Source of the DNA: Hypoxylon rubiginosum
Lineage: Eukaryota; Ascomycota; Sordariomycetes; Xylariales; Hypoxylaceae
Assembly (NCBI GenBank): GCA_902806565.1
Contig: CADCXA010000022.1
Span: forward strand, 1 to 64,000
Reading direction: 5' to 3'
Length of the DNA: 64,000 bases
Part shown: in pieces, positions 39,855 to 51,167 of the stretch
How positions within the stretch are numbered: position 1 is the stretch's first letter
Layout: every line of letters starts with the position of its first letter
The notes under the pieces: model-generated
What the model was told of the DNA's origin: nothing
Seen by the model: only the letters and a program-made list of their open reading frames with translations
Databases searched by the model: none
Translations under genes and position numbers: made by a program

Positions 39855-41957
39855 TTACATTCCAATAAACTCTATCTTGGAGTTCCATCTGGAGCCATGA
39901 CATCCTCCTCGCATAGGGAGATCTTTGGGAATGCGTAGAACTTCGTCGTCACAAAGTAAACCTCGCACAGGATCGGATTTTGATGCGTTCGTGAATAGGA
40001 ACTTCAAGGTCGCCCGCGGACTCTTTCGGTAGATTCCTACTAGGCGGGCCATAACTTCTTGCATTTCTTGACTTCTGGTTCGAGGTTGGGAGAAATATCG
40101 AAGGCCATCGACAACGAGCACAACAATAACCCCTTGAGGAAGTCTCAAAACTAGCTTCTCGAGTAAATTAACGATGCTTACGAAATCATGCTCGTTGATT
40201 TCATTGATGCATTCTTGTAGAGTTATGGCATCAAAGCCCTTGTAGATATCCACGAGAGTAAGGAGCAAGCTCATTGCCAACTGTGGAACGGTCGCATAGC
40301 TATCAAGGCGATGACACCCACAAAAGAAAGCCAGCGGGATGACCTTCACGTTAGGTTTTTGTTGTTCCAGGAGGTTTAACGTGCCTTCCACAACTCTAGC
40401 TGCCACGAATGATGTCTCATTATTCGTTAGGCGCTCTGTGTTTCCATCTAGCAATAGCATAGAGGATTTGTCGATGATAAGCCAAGCAAGCAATCGCGGA
40501 TTCGTACGTATTGCGGTGATGCGATCTTCCTCCAGGCGAAGTCTTGCAAACCGGCCACGCACATTTAAAAGAAATAAGCAATCGTTTGGCGCGAGCAGTG
40601 AGTTATATCCGTATCTCGTCAGAATCCGTTTACGAGTATTCTCCGCTGCTTGCCACGGATCGTGAAGAATAGACCTGAAGACTTCCATCGTCTTCCTCTC
40701 CCCTATGTTATCTATAATTAGCCTCAGACTCCAGTTAGACGAGTGGCCTGGCCATATTTTCACATACAAGCTTCTTGGCGCTGTTGCAATACGATCGTAA
40801 CCTTGTCGAGGGTGTCCTTTCTAGCGAACCCCTCTATGAAGAGCCCCCGCTCAAATGACTGGAGACTTGCTGTAGTCCGTTGATGGAACTCTCGAGTTTC
40901 TCTGCTTTGGAGGAGACATGAGTGCTTCTCGAACCGAGACTCCGCAGCCCTCACGCTTGCGATGCGCTCTTGCAGTCGGTCCGAGAAATGTTTAGGGTTC
41001 AATCCGATTTTCATCGTAGCCACTGGCAAAATATACTTTTAGTAGTTGTCTTGCGCTGACACTCTTACTTAAGTAGCCGAAATCTAATAGTACCTACCAG
41101 CTCTTGAGTCGGTAAACCACGAAAGGAGGTGTTGCAAGAGTCGAAAAATAGATGCGTGAAGAGATGCGTTGAAAATATGCAAATCCTTGTTCTTTCGGTA
41201 CATGTCCATATAAGGCACATGTTGATTGATTACGAATGGAATGTCTTCTAGTGCTCGATAGACCTCTTCGTCGTAGGAATGCGATTGCTGGAGGGCCGCA
41301 AATATCATCTTCAGCCCCCCGCGGAGCGTTGACGCGCACATAAGCCCATCAGGTATAAGGTAAGAAAGAGTCTCACCGGCCCCGGCATGCATGCAGAGTT
41401 TTAGGTAAGCTCCCTTGAGCCTCCCTGAAATGCCGCTGAGCGCCTTATCTCTCTTAGCGAGCGCTTCAAGCGTTTCGCAGGCTGCCATTAGTGATTCTTC
41501 AACCGTGTTCCAGTTGCCACTAGATTCAAAATCCGGAGCTGGTAGTTTTCGTTTTTCGCAATATCGTCTTATTGCGGCCAAAAGCTCATCACGGGCACCA
41601 GAGCAAGAAGTGTAAAGTTGATCGTAATCTCTGTTTCGACGAATTTGTGAGGGTCGCGAAATACTCGGAATATGCGAAATCAAAAGGGGCACGGGGGGGC
41701 AGAAACTAGGACTAAGCAGAGATCTTACAGGCCAGTATCAGCAGTCTCAATTGTCCATCCGTTCTTCTGATAGACAATACCAGACCCCGGAATTGCAAAT
41801 AGAGCTCGGTGATCAGTTCCATCAAGCGACCGTACCATATACTCCGCAACTTCGAAGTTGCTTCGCTCAGGATAGGACTTAGTGTGCGTGGACGCCATTT
41901 CATGCCCTGGGGCTCTCTAAGCCCCCCATTAAATTGATGTTTGAAATTAGGATTCAT
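39855..41957 (-). CDS. STAND-type N-terminal protein (NACHT-like, apparently short)
   Basis: Well-supported exons are up to about 41,700 down to 41,098, then 40,768-41,022 and 39,855-40,702, joined by clean introns (75 bp; 65 bp with a GTATGT donor) in consistent phase. The first exon block (RLKGAYLKLCMHAGAGETLSYLIPD...CASTLRGGLKMIFAALQQ...EEVYRALEDIPFVINQH) is the helical domain that precedes the ATPase in many fungal STAND proteins. The last exon contains GVIVVLVVDGLRYFSQ, a Walker-B-like strand; no Walker A GxxxxGK is seen. No repeat domain follows: the frame stops at 39,855, just before a MITE. The N-terminus is unresolved. An ATG at 41,957 opens a frame (MNPNFKHQF...), but the gap to the next exon is too small for an intron in phase, so a frameshift or another start exon must exist. 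Confidence 0.6.
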
Positions 41958-42411
41958 TGATAACTGCGATTGAGGTGCTTAGGTCCTGAGGTAAGGAGTA
42001 TATCGGAGAAAATAGGAGCAAGAAGCCGGTCTCGGTGCAAAATAGTAACAACATGATCAAATGCTCTCCACCCATGGTACTGCGCAGTACAGGAGGCACC
42101 TCACAGAGGCTTGCTGCAGGCTCTTTTGTAACTTGATACTAGTAAAACTGCCCAACTTCTATGGTCATCTTCGTACTACAGTATCACAATCCTACCCACC
42201 TCTGGCGATATCTTGTTTCATCTATGACCGATGCCGCCCCCCCTGAGAAATGCAATCTGATTCCTCTGTCTTTCTTCCTTAATTTCGTAATTTGCATAGT
42301 TTTCAACCCGCATTGCCCGAAAATAGGTAAACTTCAGCAAAAGTCGACACTTCAACCCACGGATCCGGGTGACATGATTGACACAGCATATGAGACACAT
42401 CTACTTCTACA
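41958..42411. promoter_or_regulatory. Divergent promoter region between the STAND-type and AAA+ genes
   Basis: About 450 bp separate the two head-to-head starts, short enough to be shared control DNA. No specific binding motif was identified. Confidence 0.45.
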
Positions 42412-45400
42412 ATGCCAAATGAGCACGAAGATGAAAATAGAGAGATGGCATTGGATACAGATCGAATGTCGAAGGAATGTGATATCGGTGAGTTTCCTGC
42501 TGCGAGGGTTGATCGGGGTGAAACGGAAATGGAAGATAAAAAGCAAAGGAAAGCCAAGCTGGGAGAGACAGTACTGGGAGCTATCAACACCCTAAGTAGA
42601 GAGGCCGATGAAATCTATGATGATTCAAGCGATGAATTATCCACTGATCTCAGGGATCAATTGAGGGGCCTCAGGAAACTGGGGAAACGATTTGTAGAGA
42701 GTACAAAGGGGTAAGTGTCAAATCCATTATCAGGGAACGTCAAATGATATCTATGGCAATTTAGGGTTAATGTGCAAGTTACAGGACTGATGATAGTTGG
42801 AAATACGTGTGCGAAGTCTTACGCTTACCAATGGACGAGTGGCTCAAAAAGGGTTGGAATGATAAGAACCCGCCACTTCATGTCATCAAGGCTTACTACC
42901 GTTCTGTACCTGTTCATACTCAAGCGGGAGAAAAACAGGGGAGTCAAGCGCAAAATCAATGTGCTAGGAGCGAGAAACCTTTGAGGGTCACGATTAATTC
43001 GAAGCCACTGATCCAGAGTCTGGAGGAGATAACTGGTACGGGGCTCGATTACCATTCTCTCGTGTAAGAACACTCCCCAGATACTATTGTGATAACATTC
43101 TCACACAAGGAAAATAGGGTCAGCTCTCCTTATAAGGTCTGTATTATGTTATATTAGCTTCAGTCTTTGTCGGTTAACATTATTATAGTTGTTTGCCCTT
43201 GCGTGGCCGCAGATTAAACCATACCTAGCCAAGCTAAGAATCCAACACGCGGAGAAGACAAATGACATTAAAATTGATAACTCCAACCGAGCTATCGAAA
43301 AGAATGTCGGCCGGGACCGACGAGCGACTTCCTTCAACGAGGCGGATCAGCTTGGTAGCCAAGAGATGGGGAAAGACACGCCGAAGGATACGACTAATAA
43401 GAAGAGCGACGCAAATATCATTGCAATGAGAATTGAGCATCTTGAGCTCCTTTCAACGTTCATCGAAACAGATCTGAGCCATATCATAGAGCTCCGGAGG
43501 CGGGTTGCAGAGTTGACACTAGAGAGTATAGCATTTGAGGATCTATGGCATTTGTTCAGTCCGGGGGACACATTGTACACAAAGGAGAATGATCATGAGC
43601 AACTTTATACTGCATACATGATTACAGGTGGAAAACAACGTCTACGAAATGCGACTCAAGAGGAACTCGAAGAAATCCGATCGACGCAGAGACAAGAGAG
43701 GTCAGAGGCAAGGTGGTGGCGTCGTCATAACAATTCCTCAGAAAGTGAGAACGAGGAAGATGGTAGGAACAGGATCCATTCAGCAGACAAAGGAACTTGG
43801 ACGGCCTTAGTTATCGATTGCTACCGTATGGCCTACGACGGAAGCGACATCGGACCTATCGACTCATTGAAAAAGATCCAATATTTCGTTGGGGAAAAGA
43901 GAATTATCGATCTACCCATCTTCCCACTCGAATACCATGATCAGTCAAAAGAAATTACACGCCGACTTGAAGAGCGTGGACAGAGGTTTATCCATTGTAA
44001 CGGTCATAGGAGCTACGACGGCCCTGTCTTTGACCGTCGGGTACGACCAACCAAGGAGGAGCTTGACGGAGATGTGTACGTCGACTTTGAAGAATATTAT
44101 CGCGCCCAGCAAAGATTGAAACGCCCAAAACTTGGGAAAATTCGTATGTCCCAACCCACTGGTGCTGAGGTAACCGAGCAAGACCCCTTTTCAAGCCGCA
44201 TCCGTCCGGAACTCATTGAGCTTGTGGATTACAAGGTTGATGAACTAAGGACACACAACTTCCTCTCAGAGAAGACATGGTCCAGGGATCTCTACAAACC
44301 CTACGAAGTCCTCGAGATCCCTCGATTATTAATGTTACTCCCCTACTGGGTCATTGGTTTTGCGTATCGAAACCGGACATGGGGTAAGTACATACCTACC
44401 TAGCATCATCTACCTCTTAAGTCTTTAAGCACTTTATAGGTACATTTCATGTCTATATATACCTACCGGGTAGATAATGTTTACTAATGCTAAGCAAGCG
44501 CACCTCGACTTGAATTACGTAAAGGGAATCGATAAGAGCGACGAGTCTCGAAGGACGGGGTTCAATGAGCTTGTAATACCAGAAGAATACAGCAAATTAC
44601 TTGTATCACTTGTGGAAAGCCATGCTTCCGGAAGCAGAGGTAAAATCGACACGGCTGAGTTGAATCTTAGCGAAGAGCCAATCAGACAGATAGATCTTGT
44701 CAGAGGCAAAGGCCTTGGGCTTATCATCCTTCTCCGTAAGGCAGTCCTGAAGCTACCCATTTCTTTGGTTACCTACATACGTGTCTCCTACCTAAGTCTC
44801 TTATCCGAATCAGGCTTTCTGACCTCAAGCATTACAGATGGCCCCCCTGGATCTGGAAAAACTAGTACTGCTGAGACAATTGCGGCCTATACAGGCAGGC
44901 CGTTGTATATCATTACCTGTGGAGATCTTGGTCTAGATCCTGAAAGCGTCGAGAAAACTTTAGCGGTGCATACAAGGCGTGCTGACAAGTGGGGATGCGT
45001 GCTATTGCTTGATGAAGCAGACGTATTTCTAATTAAGCGAGACTGGAAGGATGTGAGAAGAAATGCTTTGGTCGCGGGTAAATATTGCATCTCCTTTTAT
45101 CTTCTCCTTATTTGTCTGTTCTAATTCAACGTAGTGTTCCTGAGACAGCTGGAATACTACGCCGGAATACTCTTCCTCACAACTAATCGAGTCGGGGTCA
45201 TCGATGAAGCTTTTAAGTCACGGATCCATATTTCACTCCGATATCCTAAGATCCAGCGAAAGCAGTCCAGAGAGATATGGAAGAGTGTTCTAAACCGACT
45301 AGAACGAGACAATGAACACCGTGAAATTCGGATCAAGTTCGACCGCGAAAAACTACTTGAATACGCCAAGACCCAGTTCAAAAGACTCAGCGAGTCCGAG

Positions 45401-45958
45401 TCCACATGGAACGGGCGACAAATACGAAATGCATTTCAGACTGCCATTGCTCTCGCCGAGTACGAGCGCTCGAATCGCCTTCAAGATGAAGGATTGACGC
45501 CAGAAGAGGCCCTTAGAACCGGAAAGAGAACGTGGAGAAGATTAGAACTGAAGGTAGAATACTTCAACACCATTGCAAACACCGCACAGGAGTTCGAAGA
45601 CTACCTAGACTCCATCTTTAACCAGAGAGGCATCGATCGCACATTAGATGAATCTCTGCGGAATGATAATTATGACGCCAGAAACTACTCAGCGTTACCG
45701 CGGCAGGACCCTCCTGCCAGCTATAGTTGGAATCCCATCAGTTCTAGTGCATCCCAACGGCTCCAGCCTAGCATAAAGCCGCCAAGTACGGATATAGGAA
45801 CACCGAGAGTGAAACCCAGCAAGAAGGTAGCACTTCCTACGGACCAGGCATCCCTACATTCTAGTGAGGATTCGACTGATGAAGATGGTAGGAGGAAGGA
45901 ACATCGTAAGGAGAAAAATAAGAGGGTATCGAGGGGTTCGGATTCGGAATCAGACTGA
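42412..45958 (+). CDS. Fungal AAA+ ATPase, 1,023 residues
   Basis: Six exons (42,412-42,710; 42,785-43,061; 43,189-44,383; 44,499-44,735; 44,838-45,077; 45,135-45,958) join in frame. An acidic, charged N-terminus precedes the segment HLELLSTFIETDLSHIIELRRRV...LWHLFSPGDTLY, which is the conserved middle domain of a large fungal AAA family (DUF7025-like). The ATPase core has Walker A GPPGSGKT (about 671-678), Walker B LLLDEAD (about 725-731), sensor 1 FLTTNR and an arginine-finger region DEAFKSRIH. The C-terminal lid is followed by a Ser/Lys-rich disordered tail. The exon 2 donor is GTGTAA, chosen because it alone keeps phase with exon 3; the nearby GTAAGA would shift the frame. Intron 4 (102 bp) is readable in frame, so transcripts are needed. 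Members of this family are of unknown function, often lineage-specific and duplicated. Confidence 0.85.
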
Positions 45959-46242
45959 AATTTCACGGTGGGCTGTCTACATTTTTTCCGGTTCGAATAA
46001 GGTTATTTCATTGATTTTCATTCTTATGGGTTTACTATCCCATCCTATTGCAATGATGCCTACGAATTTATCCCTTTACTGGACTAAGTTGAAGAATCAA
46101 TCAGATTAGGTAGATTGGTCAAATGAAATCATTTCTTTGGAGTGTTATAGTGAACAGGACATATCTGCTGCATGCCAGGTGCCTACCCAAGGTAGCTGCC
46201 TCCTAAAAACATTTATGTCTTCTAGGTTATTCTATGTACCTA

Positions 46243-46256
46243 CCCCCCCCCCCCCC
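46243..46256 (+). repeat. C14 homopolymer
   Basis: A run of 14 C in the 3' flanks between the AAA+ gene and the secreted protein gene; prone to length errors in sequencing. Confidence 0.85.
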
Positions 46257-46281
46257 GGCTAGTTAAGTATCTTGATGCTAT

Positions 46282-47234
46282 TTAGCATCTATTAAGGATA
46301 ACATTCCAGCTCCGATCCTTCGAAAATATCTAGAGCCAAGTGTTAGATAACTGTACTAGTAACTGTACGTAAGATCGTCAAACTTACCTGCCCATGCGTG
46401 TTGGTGATCCAGCTACTTCCACCAGCGTAGGTAGTCGACTGGCAGTTAATCAACACCTCCACGGCGTTACTACACAATAACGTAAGTTTGAGACGTTCTC
46501 AAAGTTATATCCGCGGAGACTTACTCCGCGACAATAGAGCAAGTTGTGTGTAAAGTGTTGCTGGAATCATTGCACAGAAAGATGCCGGCTCCGGAATTGC
46601 AACTGCTCACAGTACAACCGCCATTGCCAGGACTTCCCGGGGGAGCGGAGCAATCCCCATTGGCGATGCTGTATAGATATCTAATGCCTACGCCAATCGA
46701 CTCTGCGATGACGTCGTTCCCGTAGGCGCAAGTCCAATCCTAGGAAGAACGCGAATTAGAAATAACAAACACGGTATAGTCTCCTCTATTGGGTAGATAG
46801 GCGGTCATACATCCGAAGTTGTAGCCCGTTTCTTAAGGGGATCTAGATCTCTCCTCTTAAATATCGAGTGGCTGCTATTTATGCCCAGCTCGTCGTCGTA
46901 GTTGGGGTTGATTCCAATGATCTGCTTATAAATCTCCTGCAAAGACAGAGACATTAGATTCCATTGTAGAGTATTCACTTCCCCGAAGGGCATCCCAGAT
47001 CTTACCTCTGCGGTACCCGTAATAGACACCGGAGGCCCCCCAGGATTGACTTGGCCCGTCCATGTTATTGCAGATAGAATTGTCTGAGCCGCATTATCAG
47101 CTGGTAATGCCTATGAGGTATGTCAGTTTACATGAGCAACTGTCGGGCGTGAGAAAATCAAGAACATCGTGATGACATACGGCAGAGGTTATACCTCCCG
47201 TAAGAATGCAGGTGAAGATTGAAGACAACTTCAT
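46282..47234 (-). CDS. Secreted eight-cysteine protein with Kex2-type propeptide, 209 residues
   Basis: Six short exons (47,181-47,234; 47,006-47,110; 46,811-46,936; 46,525-46,739; 46,388-46,469; 46,282-46,329) agree in phase. Exon 1 is exactly a signal peptide (MKLSSIFTCILTGGITSA). Residues about 19-90 form a propeptide ending LKKR, a Kex2-type dibasic site. The mature part (about 119 residues) has eight cysteines (WTCAYG, GDC, GGC, SSC, FLC, TTC, NCQ, NRC) and a conserved-looking end GQIFSKDRSWNVILNRC. This cysteine pattern and the WNVI ending recall small secreted proteins common in plant- and insect-associated fungi. No enzyme motif is visible. Function unknown; effector-like by architecture only. 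Confidence 0.7.
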
Positions 47235-48045
47235 CTTGGACTATTTTACGAGGGTATCTACATTGCTCCCGACCATCAAGCCAACCCTTAGAATAGATGT
47301 CGATTGATATGGCAATAAGATACTATATCATATGACGACGCGGTGACTGATACTACATATTTACCTGAGACAACGTTACTCGGCTGACATTCGACGAAAT
47401 AGGCAAGTGTCATCATGCGAGATCTAAGCCGACATTTTGGCCGATCATGTCTTAGACTATTTGCGCGGAAGAAATAAGCTTAAAGCCACAAAACCTCCAA
47501 GCATCGGATGATACAATACCACCTACTAGGATTGGTCCAGCACAGCCTGGTAAGGCGAAACCGCGTAATACGCCTTACTACGAAGGTATTGGACCGCACG
47601 GCGTGGCGTACGGCACAGCACGAGCGGGTGGCCATGCCAAAGACCCGATGTACCTAATCTGCGTATGCGAACAAATCATCGCAGCGCCTTGGAAACCCTC
47701 CGCGGCTTATTTATTAGTTCTCACTCATCAGCCACGTGCCAGCCATGGCGTGGTTACATAGCGGATAACGCCCGACGGCCCTCTTTATTAAGGAGCACGG
47801 TTCCGAGACATCCCCCCGCAGTGGTTAACCTACAGGTTACGTAGCAGTCACAATTTGGCCGCGTCCGGCCTAATCCGAGATTCCGGGCTGAGCCTAGCTA
47901 AGATCCGTACAGCTGGATCCGTAGACCACAGCCCCGTATGTATCATGTATAAGTTGCAGCATCCGCAAGCGCAAGCCAGCATGCCTCGACGGCAGTGCGT
48001 CGGCTTGGTGCACTATTAGGTTCGTTCGGCAAATCTGTAGTTACA
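47235..48045. other. Divergent intergenic region
   Basis: Upstream region shared by the secreted protein (minus) and the GH43 gene (plus). No further gene seen. Confidence 0.5.
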
Positions 48046-49213
48046 ATGCTGCTCTCAACTTTGCCGGCGCTTTTGCTGGCTTCCTGGGCCTCCATTGCCC
48101 GAGCCCAGTACCCGGACCCCGGCGCATGCTCCGGCGAGTGTTTCACCCACGATCCCGCCGTCGTGAAGCGCGCCGATGGTAAATACTTCCGGTTCTCAAC
48201 CCTAGACCTGATCGGTATATCAACTGCGGATAACCTGGCGGGGCCATGGACACGAAGCGGTAGCGTGATTCAGGGTAAAAGCGTTATCAATATGGCAGGA
48301 AACGATGTGGTAAGCATCACTCCTTTTCGCGACCGATCTTGAGGTTCCGAAATCTTGGATTTGACTATTCCATCAATAGCCTCAAAAGGTATCTAATAAT
48401 GACACTTACTGACTCTGGTGCTTGGTATAGCTATGGGCCCCTGACGTAGTTTACATACGCGGTATCTATTATTGCTTCTACTCCGTATCTACCTCCGGCA
48501 GCCAAACTTCGGCTATTGGCTACGCAACATCAACCACGATGGAGTCTGGATCATGGAAAGACCAGGGAATAGTGGTCACCTCAACCAGTAGCAGCCCATA
48601 TAATGCCATCGATTCCAACGTCGTCAACGGAGCGGGCCCCAACGAGTGGTACCTGCAGTGGGGCTCCTACTGGAACAACATCTACCAGGCGCGGGTAGCC
48701 ATCAACGGCGAGTACGTCTTCCGGTCGGGAAACGAGCGCCAGATCGGGTACGAGCCCTCGGGGAACCACAAGATGGAGGGCGCGTTCATCTGGAAGCGCG
48801 ACAACCTCTGGTACCAGTTCCTGAGCCGGGGCATCTGCTGCACGTACAACCCGGATACCGACCCGATCGACCAGGTCTACCACGTCACCGTCTGCCGGAG
48901 CGACAGCCCCGCCGGTCCATATGTGGACAAGAATGGCGTTGCGTGCACCAACGGTGGAGGTACGATCGTGCTCGCTAGCCACGGGAACATCTACGCCCCG
49001 GGCGGACAGGGAGTCTTTACCGACCCTGCGCATGGCGATGTTCTATATTATCACTATCGTAGGTTGCAACCCGCTTCTCACTTCTCATCCGCAAAGATCC
49101 GTTATGTGCTAACTTATTCGACAGTCGATCTCACCGTGGGGGTAGCTTATGCTCAGTCGAAATTTGGTTGGAATGTTTTGCAGTGGACTGACGGATGGCC
49201 CACCATTGTATAG
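48046..49213 (+). CDS. GH43 family endo-1,5-alpha-L-arabinanase, secreted
   Basis: Three exons (48,046-48,309; 48,431-49,058; 49,125-49,213) give 326 residues. The start at ATG 48,046 gives a signal peptide (MLLSTLPALLLASWASIARA). The five-bladed propeller landmarks of GH43 arabinanases are in order: the HDPAVV catalytic-base Asp (about D36), LWAPDVVY, NAIDSNVV with the pKa-modulating Asp (about D149), and KMEGAF with the acid Glu (about E204). The end ...YYHYLDLTVGVAYAQSKFGWN fits the C-terminus of the family and matches its usual length. The enzyme would cut the arabinan side chains of plant pectin outside the cell. The last intron (66 bp) is in frame, with a GCTAAC branch site, and is called because the spliced sequence fits the family better. 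Confidence 0.92.
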
Positions 49214-49300
49214 AAAGAAGCATTAATTAAAATAAAATAAAGTAATTGAATGAACGAATTTGTTATGAGGTACGAAAGACAACCAGAAGTCAGAATGTTC

Positions 49301-49713
49301 TACTCTAAAAATCGATGACATAATCGGAAGTTATTGGAGGTATGCGCTGTAACTCACTGTAATTATAGCGAGACTTGGCACTAAGCTCCCTGTATTTATA
49401 GGGCATTTATAGCATGGTAAGGGTTAGGTAGGTGGGTTGTGATACCTGGCCAGCCTGGAAAATACCTAACCTTTTACCATATATTTGGCTCATTCCTAAG
49501 TATAATTCATTGTAATTCATTGTAGTTTAACTTTAACTTAATTGAAATTAAATTGCAATTTGATTATAATTGTTATCTATTAATTCCAGTACGTATTTGG
49601 GTATATACGAAGCCGTTATTGAGGCCTTCCAGCACTTAGGTCCCTGTATTATAGGCAGTTATGGAGGCAGTTATAGGGCATATAGAATATTATGTCATCA
49701 AATTTTTAGAGTA
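49301..49713 (-). mobile_element. MITE, short copy (family 1), with TA-flanked inverted ends
   Basis: A 413-bp element with matching termini: TACTCTAAAAAT then CGATGACATAAT on the left, and the complement of TACTCTAAAAAT then TTGATGACATAAT on the right. The outermost TA on each side could be a Tc1/mariner-type TA target duplication. Its interior is AT-rich and non-coding. It is the inverted relative of 38,714-39,628. It lies just behind the GH43 gene. Confidence 0.82.
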
Positions 49714-50196
49714 TGGCCTACCCCTACTTAATACACCTGAACTTAGCCTCTGTTCAACTTTAAGGGTACCACTTTCACGGCGGAGATTGGCTGGATCGTC
49801 CAACACCTTATTTCTCAGCATGAGTATCTTGTTAGGCCCGCGGTTGATAACGGGAAGTCATCTTCTCTCTTACCAGCTCTAGCATATTCCAAGTCAGGGC
49901 CTATGTCCAAGTAGAAGACATTCATTCTCGTCTCCGCTCCTCAGCTACTCCTGTAAGATGCCAGAGAAAGTAGGTGGGGATACGTACCTAGGTATTTATC
50001 GCTACATGCCTCTTCTTTAGGTAATTCTTCTGTCGTATTTAGCATACGAGAACCTGCATTTATCTCATAAGTTTGGCTGTACTTGGTAATCCCGAGCCAA
50101 TCGCTAAGTTCAGGTATGATCGAAGAAGCTGGGGTAATGCATACGTAGAGACCCCATAGGTTCTCACGGTGTTTCCATGGGTGATTGAGAAAGATG

Positions 50197-50204
50197 TATA
50201 AATA
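50197..50204 (+). promoter_or_regulatory. TATA box of the small cysteine-rich gene
   Basis: TATAAATA about 94 bp upstream of the ATG at 50,298, in the expected range for a fungal core promoter. Confidence 0.5.
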
Positions 50205-50297
50205 TCAGTGAGATCAAGCAACTAGAATCTCAAAGATCTTAGAACATTACCTTCCGTCTACTTAGCCGCCAGTAAACTCGGGCTTCTCATCATAAAG

Positions 50298-50551
50298 ATG
50301 AAATTCACCATCGCTTCCGTCATGGCCTTATGCCTAGTGGCCCTTCAGGCGACCGCAGTAAGTCAAGATACGAGCTAGATGATATGCAAGAGACTAACAG
50401 GACTTTACGTAAATAGTTGCCTGTAATAGACTCATTACTTGGTGGGGCCGCGACTTGCAACCAACCATGTGTCCAACAGTCGGACTGTACGGGAACATGC
50501 AGCTTCTGCTCGACGCCGGCCGAGTATCGATGGCAGTGCTTGGAACCTTAG
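50298..50551 (+). CDS. 64-residue secreted six-cysteine peptide resembling metallocarboxypeptidase inhibitors
   Basis: Two exons (50,298-50,357 and 50,417-50,551) join in phase 0. Exon 1 is exactly a 20-residue signal peptide (MKFTIASVMALCLVALQATA). The mature chain contains CNQPCVQQSDCTGTCSFC and then C near the end, that is C-x3-C-x5-C-x3-C-x2-C-x9-C. The spacing and the CNxPC...DDC-like start resemble the potato-type carboxypeptidase inhibitor knottin (C-x3-C-x5-C-x5-C-x2-C-x6-C). The chain ends CLEP rather than the CGPYV(G) tail that plugs the enzyme in the plant inhibitors, so inhibition is unproven. TATA box, signal peptide and clean splice sites make it a real gene although very short. 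Confidence 0.72.
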
Positions 50552-51167
50552 AAACCTATCACAGCAAATAAGGAATAGGGGTGGGGGTCTGACATAGAGA
50601 ATGATTGGCTTGGTCCATGCATATTGCGGATTCAAGTCGGATACTGCTAGACTAGATGAATAGATAGGTACGCACATACCTTCGTGGGCTCATATAACCA
50701 CCGGGAACTACTATTCTCTAGATCCTGAATCTATGAATGCCCGTTCTCGTCGTCCCATTCGTACCCCTTTCGGATCGCTTAAAGCATCACTTCGGTTCAA
50801 CTCCGTCCTTAGAATAGTGCCCGATTCTTGTCTAGTAATGCCGATATACTGTGGACTTAATTTTCAAGGGCTAGTTACCGGTGATTTCTGCCATCCCTGT
50901 ATCTTTCTGTAGGTTCGTTCGGTCCGGTGAGCATCGGTATACTGCTGTATTTTCGGCAGTCCATCAATCATGAAGAATGAAGATACAATGCCTAGCAGTC
51001 GGCCTAACACTACAACATATCACCAACTCTTACTGTCGACCAGAGCAGGGTACTGAGGAAGGTTCAACACACAATAGCGTCAAAGATCCATCCTCGTTCT
51101 AGGGCTATTCGGGGCCGGGTATCGCCGGGGTAGGTATAATTCGGGAATATCTCGACAGAGCAGCGGT
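50552..51167. other. Intergenic between two converging genes
   Basis: 3' flanks only; no further feature seen. Confidence 0.5.

Noticed and set aside
48581..49033. Minus-strand open frame inside the GH43 gene
   Set aside because: Antisense shadow of conserved GH43 sequence; no independent start signal or family match.
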